Shown: in pieces, positions 46,501-57,610 of the stretch
Layout of the letters: the number at the start of each line of letters is the position of its first letter
How positions within the stretch are numbered: the first letter of the stretch is position 1
NCBI GenBank assembly: GCA_012845835.1
Contig: JABAKD010000022.1
Span: forward strand, 9,102,718 to 9,166,717
Reading direction: 5' to 3'
Source of the DNA: Undaria pinnatifida
Lineage: Eukaryota > Sar > Phaeophyceae > Laminariales > Alariaceae
DNA length: 64,000 nucleotides
Notes under the pieces: model-generated
What the model was told of the DNA's origin: nothing
Database searches by the model: none
What the model saw: only the letters and a program-made list of their open reading frames with translations
Position numbers and translations under genes: made by a program

Positions 46501-49500
46501 ATGAAAGAATGACAAAACATACGTATGATATCTAATGCTTGCAGCATCGGCCATACGAATCAACCTGGGTTGCTGGGTCCAGGGGTCATAGCGTGTTAAA
46601 AATGCATGGATGTCCTAATGCAAGGGAGTGTATATTGTGTACCAGGTATGTATTCTCAACTACCGCATCACCGGTCAGTACTTTTTTCAGCCAGCGGTGG
46701 TGGACATCGCGGGGATTATGTGCACATGCGGATATCACAGCAACTCCAGCAGCAGCTAGTCGTTGCGCAGTCGCCTACTCTAGTTTATGATAATCTAACG
46801 TGAAATCGTGTAAGTCATGAGGTTGTAGTATGTGCTTTGAAGGTGGTATGAAAAACTCGTGTATGTAAAATTACCCGCGATGCGAATGCGTGGTGGATTT
46901 GCAAGCGTAAAAGGCAGCGATGGTGATGGAGATGCTGACGGCTAGGATTTGTTATGATGAGGGTGGTTTCTTACTCTTATGCCCTGCTCCAAGCTTCCAA
47001 GAGGTGGGAGAAAACTCTCTTTACCTCCCTCCCTCCCTCCCTCCCTCCCTCCCTCCCTCCCTCCCTCCCTCCCTCCCTCCCTCCCGCCCTCCCTCCCTCC
47101 ATCCCTCCCTCCAATCCTTCCTCCCCCCGCGCTCTTCCATGACGCAAAATCCTCCCTTATCCCCGCAGACTTATGCCTCCCTGACGAGAGTCTTCGCCTT
47201 CGCGGTGCTGCTGGGGGTGATGCTCATCAAGAAGCACGCGAGGGGGGTGTCGATCAAGAGCCTGCAGCTGTACATGGCTGTTTTCGGGACCCGACTGGTG
47301 TCGGTCCTGCAGCACGAGGGGTACTTGCCCTACGACCGGAGTGGGTGAGTCCAATGACCAAGGCCACCTTTAGGGGGGGAAGGACGGGGGGAGGGGGGGG
47401 GGGGCGAGGGGGGCGGGGGGACTACCCCCGTTTTTACAACCGAGCACAGACCATTCGCACGAGTAGCGCTGTATAATATCACGCTCAAAACCGAACGCTA
47501 AAGGTAGATTGCGCGCAGTATTAACGGTAAACAATTTCATGGCAACATCCCATCAGATGCATGTCGCGAAGCCGAAAAGACTCTAGCTTAAGATTCCCAA
47601 TGGACAGGGTAGCCACTCACGCGAGCCCTAACGACCACCCCTCTGCGGCACAAACACATCACGACGCCTCGCGTGTGGTGCCGCGATGTCTGCCAGGTCG
47701 GTGAAATCCCGAAATGCTCCGTCTTCGGCATTGTTGGGATACGAGGGTCAATGGTCTCAAGACTACGGCTATGCATGAAATGAATACCCCCCCCTGCATG
47801 GCGTACAGTAGATCCGGTCAAGGTTGGACGAGCCTCAATTTCAAAGCGTGGTTTGCATGTAGGCGTGTTTTTTAGGGCCTTTGAGTTGGCTGGGCTTCAC
47901 GTCTACAGTGGGACACCCAATTTTTGAGCACCTCTGAATAGGCCAGTGCTACCGTTATTGTAGAGTGGGTATGATATGTCTGGCGGGTTTTAATGTAGGC
48001 GTTACGGCAATTTGGGGTTTTAGTGTGGGCGCCACAAGGCGTCACAGCTCAATTTGACCGCTCTTGTCCCCCTTTAGAGCCTCAAAATATATCTCCCTAT
48101 ACAACTGCTTTCAAATAACATGTCCCGGAAAACGGGTTGCCAATTGTAAAAGGCGTTAAGCGCGTTTTCTGTCATGTTTTACGCTCGTTAATCGGGTATC
48201 CGAATGAGGTTGGTTCGTGGCGAAAGTTAGCCAACCGACTAACTTCAGTGTTTCCCGGTATTGTTGTATAGGTTTTAGTACAGGCCGCCACAAGGCGTGA
48301 CAAGTCGATTTGACCGCTCTTAGCCCTTTTCGTGCTCATGTATAGCGACCACAGACATGACAGATGCGATGTTATCCACCGTCTCCGGCAGTGCGCAGCA
48401 GCACTAGTGGAATCGGTGGCGCATCTTGTTGTATTACTGTGTTGCCAGCAGTTCGGACACGAAATGTATCACCTATATCCGAGCATCCCGCGTTGCTTCA
48501 AGTGACCCATGCTGTAAATATTATTTTTATTGGTCAATTTTTCCCTCTGAAATCCCAACGGGGTTAACCCATTTCAGAGCCCCCAAACCCCTCCCCGTTC
48601 TATATCCAAGTAAGTTTGTTCCCAAAAACGGACTTCCGAATGTAACGGCGTGGAGTACATTTTCTGTTGCTGTGGACGCTCTTAAATCGGGTATCCCACT
48701 ACATTTTGTCTGTTGGGTGACGAATTAGCCCAACCGACTGACTTCAGTGTTTCTCGGTGTTTTTAGCCCTCCGCCCCCCCCCCCCCCACTCTCCAATTTT
48801 CTCAGTGTAGTATCAGTGCGCAGCATTATTATTATTGAAAACCGTTGTGTTGACCCTGACAACATCCAGGGGTGGAAGTGACCGACCTATATCTTTCATG
48901 AGGATCAAACACATATAACACGCGCGAACGACCTTCCGTAAATGTTGTGCAACTACTGTATAATAGCGAAACATAGTTGTACCACGCAGCTTGCAAAGAT
49001 GAATTTCGACAAAATCTTCAATCTCACAGCTGGAGTGCATTTTCATGTTTATAATATTATCATGTTTGATATAATGCCTACCCTCTATGCGGGTTTTCTA
49101 GTATCAGTGCACAGAATGGTTATGTAAAATGGTCACTTTGACCTGTTGAATCTGACAACATCCAGGGGAGTCACCCGACCTATATCCTTCATGAGGACAC
49201 ACACCCATTGCTACGCGCGATCGGAATATCGCACACAGCTTGCAAAGATGAATTTCGACAAAATCTTCAATCTCACAGCTGGAGTGCATTTTCATGTTTA
49301 TAATATTATCATGTTTGATATAATGCCTACCCTCTATGCGGGTTTTCTAGTATCAGTGCACAGAATGGTTATGTAAAATGGTCACTTTGACCTGTTGAAT
49401 CTGACAACATCCAGGGGAGTCACCCGACCTATATCCTTCATGAGGACACACACCCATTGCTACGCGCGATCGGAATATCGCACACAGCTTGCAAAGATGA

Positions 49501-52500
49501 ATTTCGACAAAATCTTCAATCTCACAGCTGGAGTGCATTTTCATGTTTATAATATTATCATGTTTGATATAATGCCTACCCTCTATGCGGGTTTTCTAGT
49601 ATCAGTGCACAGAATGGTTATGTAAAATGGTCACTTTGACCTGTTGAATCTGACAACATCCAGGGGAGTCACCCGACCTATATCCTTCATGAGGACACAC
49701 ACCCATTGCTACGCGCGATCGGAATATCGCACACAGCTTGCAAAGATGAATTTCGACAAAATCTTCGATCTCACAGCTGAAGTGCATTTTCATTTTTGTA
49801 ATGATATCATGTTTAATATAATGCCTACCCTCTATGCGGGTTTTCTAGTATCAGTGCACAGAATGGTTATGTAAAATGGTCATTTTGACCTGTTGAATCT
49901 GACAACATCCAGGGGAGTCGCCCGACCTATAGACTATCCTTCATGAGGACACACTATAGAACACGCGCGAACGACCTTCCGTAAATGTTGTGCAACTACT
50001 GTGTATTAGCGAAACATAGTTGTACCACGCAGCTTGCAAAGTTGAGTTTCAACCATTCAATCGGCCGTACTCACAGCTGAAGTTTTTCAATTTTTTTATA
50101 AAATTATACGTCGTACGCTTGAACTTTAAACTCGTTTTGGAATGATCGGTCGGTATTACTGCCCTGGTTACTTTCGCGGTGTTTGCGTGCTTCTGTTGAG
50201 GTTCCAGGAGTGTGCGTTCCTCGTTGCGTTCCCCTTTTTCAGCTTGCGACACCCGCGGAATTTCAAACCACGTCCCGAAGGGAAGGCTGTACAATTGTAT
50301 GTGACGCGGGCTACGATAGAGGTTCACCACTTTGTTTCTTAATACTACCCCTCGATTTGGGAGCTTAAGACCCCTCTTCTCGACCAAAACTGATTTTGAG
50401 AAAAATGAAACTGCTACCGGAGGGGGACAAATCCCAATGGCCTACCGGTAGGTACACAACACGAGAAGCATGCAAGATGGCCTATTATTTAGTTATTTTC
50501 CCCGACGATTTTGCCCAGGTTAAGGAGCCCCGTGATTCAGAAAACAAGATGGCCAAAAAGAGGTATACCTCTATCGTAGCGTTGATCATATCTATCTACT
50601 CGGTTGGTGCACTGCACAGCCCTTAGATTTTGCCCCCCCCCCCCCCCCAAAAAAAAAAGACTTTTGTTTATAGATTCCCCCCACACACAGTGACCAAATC
50701 GTTGAAGACTGAACGTCTCTGCACCACCCTGTTGACGCTGGTGCTAGCCAGCAGCAAGCGGAGTCGCCGAGCTATGTCCTTCTTGAGGACATGCACACAC
50801 CCCCGTAACACGCGCGTTCGGATTGTCGCGCCCCAGCTTGCGAAGATTTACTGCGACGAAGTCCTCGATGTCACAGCTGTAGTGTATTTTTTTTTGTTTT
50901 TTGTGAACAAGTTGCGAGCCATGTATGCACCAGGCAAGGGCATGAGCGCAGAACCCGGCAACTTACCGCACGCAACAAACTGCAACACCCAGCCACCTAA
51001 TAGCTAGTCAGCGGCTTTCTATTGGTATTGTTAGCCAATCCATAGCCCTCTTAGTGTAGTGTTTGGTGAAGTTGTTTTAAGAGCGTTGGCGTGGCGATCT
51101 AAGCGCCCGCTGTCCCCCGGACAAACGTCGCCTCCTTCTGTGGCAGTGACTTCGTGTACCACGTGGCGGAGATGGCCTCCCTTTTCCTGGCGGGGGCTTG
51201 CGTGGTGCTGATGTCGACCCAGCTGAAGTCCACGTACCAGAAGGAGGTCGACTCCTTTGGAGCCCTGCACGTGCCCACGGAATTTGGTACCATCTACATC
51301 TTCGTACCCTGCCTCTTGCTGGCGATGGTGAGCTGCTGGTGGTGGTGGTAGAGTTGTTGTCGCTGTCGTTGGTGGGTGGTTGCCGTTCGCTGATATCGGT
51401 GGTGTTTGGTGGGATGTTTGATGTCGTTTTGTTTCGTTTTGTTTTGTGTGAACAATCGTTTTTTTTTTTTCTTTTTTCTTCTTGTGTGTCCCCTCGTGTG
51501 GACTTGTTTTTTATTTTCGTGGCTGCCTGCTGTTGTTTTTGCCTCTGTGCAGTTGGTCCACCCCACGCTGAACAAGGACTTCCTGTCGGACACGGCCTGG
51601 ACGTTCTCCATGTACTTGGAGAGCATGGCCATCGTGCCGCAGCTTTTCATGTTCCAGAAACAGGCCAAGGGCATAGTCGAGGTTCTGGTGAGGCTCCCCA
51701 CGTCGCAACAGAATGATTCTGCGCATGCGTCCACCCACCCACCTGTGCTATGGTGCGTCTCTCTTTCTCTCCCGCTTTCTGTTCCTCCTTCCCTCCCCTC
51801 CCGCCTCCCCCTTTCTCTCCCTCTCTTCCTCCCTACTTCTGCATTTCTCTCTGCATCTCTTGACATGGCTTGTGTAAGCTGTTATTTCTTTTTTTTCTTT
51901 TTTGTTGTATTTGTTATTTTTTTATATTTTGGGGTTTTCTTTCTAGTGTCTTGTTATTATTTACGGAGTATTTTATAACTTATTTTCAAGGACGCCAGCC
52001 ATTATTTTATTCATGTATTAATTGTTTATTCATTAGAGTGTTTGCGAAAGTACGTTTTTAGAAATTTACTTCTTCAAAAATTGTCCCGAAGGCAATATTT
52101 GCGGTAAATTTTTGAAAAAAAGGCAAAAATGTACTTTGTCGAAGGTAGGTTTTGATCAAAAGTTACGGTAAATTTTGTCTCTCTGTTTCATTGGCCTACA
52201 ACACACCGAGCAATTGTCCGAGGCAGAACGCCTCTGCAAGGGTCTATAGCGCCTTAAGCAGGACCAGTTTGAAGCACCACGGCTGTTGTCACGACACAAC
52301 ACAAGCTACTAATACGAACGCACGGAGGATTGAGAGGGTAGTACCCTGAGCACGACGCGCAGGCGTAACATCAGAGAATGCAGCAGGCCGGTGATGAACC
52401 GTCTGTTGCTGCCCTCTGCGTCCGTGACCAAGGGTTCAGCGCTTGCTGCAAGCTGTGGTGAACTTCTCGCAGCTGGCGGAGTCGAACGCACGCACGCGGA

Positions 52501-53666
52501 GAGGAGCCTCAACGCAGAGAGCGACACCACGCGCCTTGATTGCGGCTATCGTGCGCCGCATCTGGCAAGATAGGACTCGTATCGGTCCATCTGTGCGACA
52601 GCAGCCACCGCGCTTCTCCAACATCACCGCGACTGAAGCGTGGCATGACTTTCGGTTTAGGGCAGAGGAGCGGAAACTCCTCTGCCCTAAACCGCTGCGT
52701 TCACTGCGGATTCTTCGCAGGGTGGTGCTTCGCAATAACAGGTCCACGTTCCATGGGGAAACTGCGCTTCGCCTTCCCTTCCGTCGCATGAGGAAGGCGT
52801 TGCTCTGCTTGTAGCACGTGTAATGAGGTAGTCCCTGCTCACAAGGAGTTTTTTACGCGCGAGACAGACCGCCATACCTCTGATTTGTAGTCTGTTGGGT
52901 GCTTGCATGTACCGTGTTCCAGGTACTGCTGCACCTGAAACGAGAGGCTCGAGACTGGAGTACGTACAACGAGTACTCGTATATCGTATAATACTACGAG
53001 TACTCGTACTGCTGCTGCTGTACTCGTACGTATATTACAATCGCGCACATCCCCGTTTCCCTACTAAATTTCGGAAGCGTCGCCTGCAGGATTTTGTTTA
53101 CCGCTAGCGCAAACACACCAAAAACTCGGTGGGAAGGCAATTCACTTTTTTTGGCGGAAGGCAAGTAAATTTTTAGAAACGTATTTTCGCAAACACTCTA
53201 TTCATTTATTTATTTGACCGTTTATTTATTTATTTATTCGTTTATTTGTTCGTTTTTTTATGTATGTATTTATTTATTTATTCATTTGTCTATTTGTTTA
53301 TTTATTTATTTATTTGTTTGTTTGTTTGTTTGTTTGTTTGTTTCTTTGTTTGTTTGTTTGTTTGTTTTTTATTTGTTTATTTGTTTATTTGTTCGTTTGT
53401 TTATTTTTTTACTTATATACTTATTTACTTGTTTTTCATTTTTATTTTTCTTCATTCATGTCATTTATGTCTGTTTATTATGCGCAGGTGACGCACTCGA
53501 CATTCGCACTGGGCTTGGCGCGAATACTGGACATGGTCTTCTGGATGTTCAGCTACAAGGAGCTCACCAACCACGCGGGCTCGAAGTCGGTGGGTATGTT
53601 CGTGCTCTTCGCGCAGTTCGTGCACATCGTCATCATGGGAGATTTCTTCTACTACTACGCTATCAG
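40495..53666 (+). CDS. ERD2: ER lumen protein-retaining (KDEL) receptor, ERD2 family; last exon not located
   Basis: Seven-helix receptor that binds escaped ER proteins with C-terminal KDEL/HDEL-like signals in the Golgi and returns them to the ER in COPI vesicles. Six exons join in phase: 40495-40529, 40756-40870, 47169-47344, 51147-51327, 51553-51687 and 53488-53666, 273 codons plus two bases. Family marks are SDGDFSFLM, RGVSIKSLQLY, EGYLPYDRSG, WTFSMYLESMAIVPQLFMFQ and MGDFFYYYAIR; the last two align with WTFSIYLESVAILPQLFM and CDFFYLY of animal receptors. It is the divergent, slightly longer subtype seen in algae. Donors are GTGAGN or GTGGGG. The C-terminal exon, usually short and variable, is missing from this call; an acceptor at 56334 is a weak candidate. 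Intron 2 (6.3 kb) is unusually long. Confidence 0.9.
40756..40870 (+). CDS. ERD2: ERD2 exon 2, first membrane helix
   Basis: VTGTVQKQHMNIVLWFGFLT leads into SDGDFSFLM. The acceptor is ATGTGCAG and the donor GTGAGA, phase 0. Confidence 0.85.
41200..41735. repeat. GC-hairpin dispersed repeat, two copies in ERD2 intron 2
   Basis: GGGCTCCGCTCGGCGGGCGG at ~41209 and GGGCTCCGCTCCGCGGGCGG at ~41597, each followed by AAGAGGCCC, GTGCAACTAGCGATTTGATA or its variant, and GCCAAGA. Same family as 15168-15305; a further copy lies at 44046-44190. Confidence 0.6.
41889..43078 (+). mobile_element. Pogo-like non-autonomous element in ERD2 intron 2
   Basis: 1,190 bp. Ends CAGTACTGGGCCCTCTATAG and, inverted, CTATAGCAGGCCCAGTACTG, each flanked by TA. 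Subterminal TAGTGCAGGT motifs. At 42150-42255 it keeps a relative of the zinc-finger segment of the 26844 element (MPCADGELCHQ, then a stop, then GGCGGRLHG), so it derives from the same or a sister family. At 42360-42700 a ~145-bp segment (GCGGGTGCGCCAGGCAGACA) is repeated three times. Confidence 0.8.
43085..43525. repeat. AGCAC-rich/TACCTGGTA repeat, copy 4, with its downstream partner
   Basis: CACCTGGTACC, then CGGCACCGCATTGCG and GCGCTGCTGAGCTA, then at 43420 the shared CTGGACC...ATGCACCAACCGAGC segment of 16255-16425. Confidence 0.6.
43855..44035. repeat. Dispersed repeat shared with 58300-58470
   Basis: TAATCAAGTCCGTGGTC, CAGGACAGGCT, CAGTCACTCT and ATATCACAGCTGACGCAAT occur in the same order in both. 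Non-coding. Confidence 0.65.
44190..46995. other. Rest of ERD2 intron 2
   Basis: A CTG-type run of six at ~44968-44987, a tRNA-like fragment at 45785-45862, and several TACCAGGTA-like palindromes. No exon seen. Confidence 0.4.
45785..45862 (-). repeat. tRNA-derived sequence (SINE or tRNA pseudogene)
   Basis: On the minus strand TGGTCAGATGG resembles an A box and, ~32 bp on, GAGCTCGAGCC a B box. A stable anticodon stem and acceptor stem are not evident, so it is not called as a functional tRNA. Confidence 0.4.
47020..47130. repeat. (CCCT)n microsatellite
   Basis: About 20 near-perfect tetranucleotide units, immediately upstream of ERD2 exon 3. Confidence 0.92.
47169..47344 (+). CDS. ERD2: ERD2 exon 3
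   Basis: TYASLTRVFAFAVLLG through EGYLPYDRS. The acceptor is TATCCCCGCAG and the donor GTGAGT, phase 2. Preceded by a CCCT-repeat that may serve as a long pyrimidine tract. Confidence 0.92.
47860..48780. repeat. Diverged ~480-bp tandem/dispersed repeat in ERD2 intron 3
   Basis: CCACAAGGCGT plus ATTTGACCGCTCTT occurs at ~48028 and ~48291. CCAACCGACTAACTTCAGTG at ~48232 and CCAACCGACTGACTTCAGTG at ~48731 mark the ends of two copies. A looser inverted relative is at 12440-12600. Confidence 0.6.
48853..50060 (+). repeat. 249-bp tandem array of the LAKM-type dispersed repeat
   Basis: CTGACAACATCCAGGGGAGT recurs at ~49157, 49406, 49655 and 49904 with exact 249-bp spacing; a diverged copy precedes at 48855. 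Each full unit reads ...QLAKMNFDKIFNLTAGVHFH on plus. 249 is a multiple of three. Relatives occur at 20950-21118, 25190-25350 (minus), 50715-50900 and, more distantly, 2000-2140, 34500-34555 and 56900-57015. Confidence 0.88.
51147..51327 (+). CDS. ERD2: ERD2 exon 4
   Basis: DFVYHVAEMASLFLAGA through IFVPCLLLAM. The acceptor is CTGTGGCAG and the donor GTGAGC, phase 0. Confidence 0.92.
51553..51687 (+). CDS. ERD2: ERD2 exon 5
   Basis: LVHPTLNKDFLSDTAWTFSM through GIVEVL, the most conserved block of the family. The acceptor is CTGTGCAG and the donor GTGAGG, phase 0. Confidence 0.93.
52035..53199. mobile_element. hAT-like non-autonomous TIR element in ERD2 intron 5
   Basis: 1,165 bp. Inverted ends AGAGTGTTTGCGAAAGTACG (left) and, in reverse complement, AGAGTGTTTGCGAAAATACG (right), continuing for ~37 bp. 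A perfect 7-bp duplication ATTCATT flanks it at 52028-52034 and 53200-53206. The size of the duplication suggests hAT, but 8 bp is usual. No transposase; the interior holds a perfect 18-bp hairpin (52653-52694). Confidence 0.78.
52653..52694. other. Perfect 18-bp inverted repeat, 6-nt loop
   Basis: CGGTTTAGGGCAGAGGAG, loop CGGAAA, then its exact complement. It lies in the middle of the hAT-like element and could form a hairpin in DNA or intron RNA. Confidence 0.9.
53205..53455. repeat. (TTTA/TTTG)n tract upstream of ERD2 exon 6
   Basis: About 60 tetranucleotide units. The long ORFs through this tract are artefacts of the repeat. Confidence 0.9.
53488..53666 (+). CDS. ERD2: ERD2 exon 6
   Basis: VTHSTFALGLARILDMVFWM through MGDFFYYYAI plus two bases. 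The acceptor is TATGCGCAG and the donor GTGGGG, phase 2. Preceded by TTTA/TTTG repeats. Confidence 0.92.
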
Positions 53667-54303
53667 GTGGGGAGACGGAAAGAGGGAGGATAACCTGCGC
53701 GGGAGAGGAGGGGGGGGGGGGGGGGGGACCGGGGGGGAGGGGGGTTGCATATCATAGCGCCATACAGCGTCGCGTTTCGGCGTAAGGGGCGTTTCGGGTT
53801 TGTGGTTTGCTGTTTGTGATAGGTCGCACGAGCTGGGCCTGTGCGCTTCCTTTCTTCGCTCTCGTTGCTGCCAACGGTGCTTTGTTTTTTGCTCCATGTC
53901 TTTGTTTTTTCTTGTTTCGTTTTTCTTGCTTCCTTCTTCCCTTCTACCTGGTGTCTTGTTCCGTCGTTAACTGTCCGCTGATGCCAAGCTTTTACTAGTA
54001 ATGACGGAGGGCGCTTATTGTGGTTAAATTCAAGTCGAAGTAACGCTTTTCGATTCAAAATCGATTATTGCAGATATATCCTACAAAAAGTGATTTTTCA
54101 ACTCTGCACAGTATTAGTCGGGAGCTGATTTGGCGTTCATGCTTTGCCTTTTCCGTGCACCCCCCCCCCTCGCCCATCGTGGTCTGGCTTCGATCTAATG
54201 CCCCCCCCCCCCCCTTCACCACCGCCATGCCTAGTTTGTTTTTATTCATCCATCACCATCACCCCAATCACGTACACTGCCACCACCGCCAATGCCGCTA
54301 ATG

Positions 54304-54483
54304 CAGTAGGGGTTCCCCAATAAGGCGGTCTGAGTATTGCGGTATCCCGATATAAGGCGCTCAAAATCGCTTGGCGCGGCTGGGGAATTGCACTCCTAAC
54401 CTGGTGTGAATACGGCGACTCTCCCCTATAAGGCGGTTGCATTGCCTTTCGCACACCATCGCCGTATTGGGAGACCCCTACTG
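54304..54483. mobile_element. Pogo-like MITE, 180 bp
   Basis: Ends CAGTAGGGGTTCCCCAATA and, inverted, TATTGGGAGACCCCTACTG. The right flank is TA; the left is TG. Internal AAATCGCTTGGCGCGG is the family marker, and ATAAGGCGG replaces the TAGTGCGGG motif. Confidence 0.75.
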
Positions 54484-56899
54484 TACCACCCCACACCACT
54501 AACACCACCACCGCTACCACCATCGCCACCGCCACTGCCTCCGCCAACAGCGTCAAAACTGGAAACATGATGCAGCTGCCGTCGCAGCTCTCAGGGATCG
54601 TTTGAGTAGGAGAGACGGACGGGTGCGGGCGGCGCAGAGACACACTACCCCTCCGGCGGCCTGCGGCCGGGATGCGGCGCAATGGATACTGGGTGCCAAT
54701 TGTCCCGTTTAGGAGGAGGAATCAATTTGTCCTGCGTTGTGGATGATGTGCTGTTCCGCGTGTTGACGAGGATTGATCGTCCGGCATCGTTGGTCCCAGT
54801 TACCCCGCATGCGACCGGTGTGTTGTCCCGCAGATCGTGCTGAATTTCCCCAGTATTAGATGAGCAGTTGTCCCGCATGTGAGAGGATCAATTTTCCCTT
54901 AGAGGGAAGGGTTGATTCTCCTGCAGTTGTTGGGGAGGATTGATTGTCCCGCAGAAGGGAAAGCTCCCAGGAGGGGGGGGGGGGGGGGGGGGGCAACGAG
55001 CTTGATGTGTTGAACGCCGCGATGGGGTTCGCCGACAGCTGAGATGACACGCGCAAAACGATACGTAGCCGCCGTTTGGGGGCGTGGGCGGGAGGGAGTT
55101 GAGAGGGATGGGGCAGGAAGAGCTGATTGGAGACGCAGGGGCCGAGACATGGGGGGGGGGAGGGGGTGACCTTTCTGTGCCGCTTGCCGTGAATAGCGAT
55201 CATAGGGGCGAGAAAGCATCGAGGGGGTAAATTCGGGAGGGGGGGGGGGGAGGGGGGGGGGGGGCAGAAACCGGACGGTTAAGCCGACCGATAACGCAAT
55301 CGGACGGGGGGGGCTGTTAGCGTTGAGCTTGGAAGTTGGCGTGTGGCTGCATTTTTCATTTGACGCCCACACCACGTAAGATTGATGCCCCTGTCGACTC
55401 CACACGCGCGCGTGAATGTTTGGCGATCTTTTGGCAGTCATGGAAAGAGGTCCGGTGGCGTTATTGTTTGGTCGCGTGGGGTGCTGTGGTGATACGGACC
55501 CTTGGCTCTGTACTTTGGTGGCGGGGAGGGGTGTCTGACGGGTTTCCAACGCGTCAAGCGTTCAGGATTTTTTGGTGGTGAGGCCTCGGGTGCTGTCTGC
55601 TTTTTTTATTTGGGGGACGGAGGGAAAAGCCGGCAATTCCTTAGGGTCGTGCGGTGTGTGGAAATAACTGCGGTACGTTAGTGGGTATTAACAACGCCTC
55701 ATAACATTGTTTTATTTTAGCAGGGTTTTCCGCACGCGACCCTTGGCTTTCTTGGGCGGGGGCTGGTCCTGTCGTCGCGGGGGGGGGCTGGGGCCAGACT
55801 TTTAGATGTTGGCTTGTGCGGTAGCCGTACAGCCGTAGTGGTAGAATTACCACGACGTGTGATGTGAAGAACGTCTGGGGTGGTTTCTTGTTCCTGCTCG
55901 ATGCCCCCCCCACCTCCGTCCCGTTGCCTCCTGCAAACCCCCCGAACCAGTTTTTTTTTTGTGTATGTGATGCCGCTCGGCTATATTTGTTTTTTTTTAA
56001 AGCGCGCCTCTTACGGCCGCTGTTGCCGCTGTTTGTTGCTGCTGCGCTGCTGCGGCTACTTGTGCTGTAACGATGTTGCTGCTGCCGCCGTTGTCGCGGT
56101 TGTTGTTGTCATTGCTGTTGCGGCTGCTGTTGCGGCTGTTGTCGCTGTTGTTGATGCTATAGCTGTCGCGCTCATTACGCTAATTTTTGTTGACACGTGT
56201 TGTAGCCATGGTGGTACGTATGTTGTCCCTGGTAGTGCGCAAGTAGCTATTTCTTCGATTGTTTTAACTATTGTTCAACTTTTTCATGATGTTGGCTGGC
56301 AGCTTTGACTTCACGAAATCACCTCTTCTGGCAGGCTGAATACGACTGCTGCCCGGTGTACTCGACGCCCTCACACACCCCACCATGAGCTTGACTTAGT
56401 TTCAAAGGCTGTGGTTGCTTGTGAGGAGATGTAGCTGCCCGCAAACGAAGCGCCAAAACGTTTCGTTTTTTTTGTAGACTCATATTTTGTCTTCAGATTT
56501 TCGACCAATTCGGCCACCGCAGAAATGTCTTCACACTCCCGATGTAGTAGTGTATACCAAAACCCGCCATTATAGTGCAAAAAACAAAACAATTAGATCA
56601 CCCTCAGGTAGAGAAAAGTTACCTACGCACTTAACCACAAGTACCAACATCCCTGACCAAGCCATCCATCCGCAAACCTTCCACCATACATATGATAAGA
56701 GCAGTATTATAGTGGAAACTACAAAGTAATAGTCTAAGATTATAAATAGATACGATTTTAGATCTAGCTCAAAATTCCCCACCTCAAGCAAAAATACCAA
56801 CACCAACCATTGTAGTGGAGAAAACAAAATATGTAGTCTACATATACAAGTAGTCTATATATTTTAAACAAAAGAGGACCCCTCCCATTAATAAAAAAC

Positions 56900-57015
56900 T
56901 CACCCACATAGTACTCCGTATATTACAAGTACCAACAACGCAGCTTGCAAAGATGAGTATTGACCCGAAGTTCGTCAAGCTCATGGCTAGCGTCCTCGAA
57001 ATAATTTTATAACAC
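56900..57015 (+). repeat. LAKM-type repeat, second subfamily
   Basis: CAACGCAGCTTGCAAAGATG then a frame reading QLAKMSIDPKFVKLMASVLE to a stop. The same subfamily is split by insertions at 34.4-36.2 kb (LTADVLE). Confidence 0.6.
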
Positions 57016-57610
57016 ACCCCGAAGTCGAAGTGTAGGCCTCCGTTGAAAAAGTGCGGACGGCCGGTCTGAGTAAAACCACGAGCTGCTGTGGATGCAACAC
57101 TAAATAGTCGCACCCGCTCTCCGCTAAACAAACCAGCTGAAAGTTGAAATTCACAGCGTGTTGAAATGCAGCGCGCAATTGACTGAACCGAAATGAATAT
57201 AGAGATTAGAGTTGGGCTGGAAACCCGGGGATGGGGGGTGGATGTGATCCCCCCCACGCCTTGAAGGCTCGGCACAATTGTATTTGGGATAGAGCATGCC
57301 TTAGCTGCCCTTACGTGCCGTAATAACTGCTAGCAAATGTAGACCGTCGAAAACTGTTTTTATCAAAAGACGAACGTGCAACCCGTTGAAAGATCCTTGG
57401 ACTTGGTGTTGTAAAAATCCCCTAGAACTTGTTATCGTTACTCCATCAAAAGTGATCCAGCGTCGTCGCTACTTCATTTCTCGCTGCCGACGTGATCAAG
57501 TGTTCTCCTTTGACAAGCGACAGAGGTTCCCGAAGTTGCTTGGTTTCAATGAACGAAAACGCCCCCTGTTCAAATCGTTGGTACTACACACACCTGGCCG
57601 GCATAGACTA

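Noticed and set aside
46920-47476. Leu-Pro-Pro-Ser-rich ORFs of 142 and 165 codons
   Set aside because: Driven by the CCCT repeat; only the 47169-47344 part is coding, in one of the frames.
48853-50060. CRISPR-like array
   Set aside because: 249-bp units without unique spacers, in a eukaryotic intron.
52436-52814. Overlapping ORFs of 117-123 codons on both strands
   Set aside because: They lie inside a non-autonomous TIR element and match no transposase; the overlap on both strands suggests chance in GC-rich DNA.
53214-53757. Apparent membrane protein of 159-165 codons
   Set aside because: The hydrophobic part is the TTTA/TTTG repeat; only the 3' part is real, as ERD2 exon 6.
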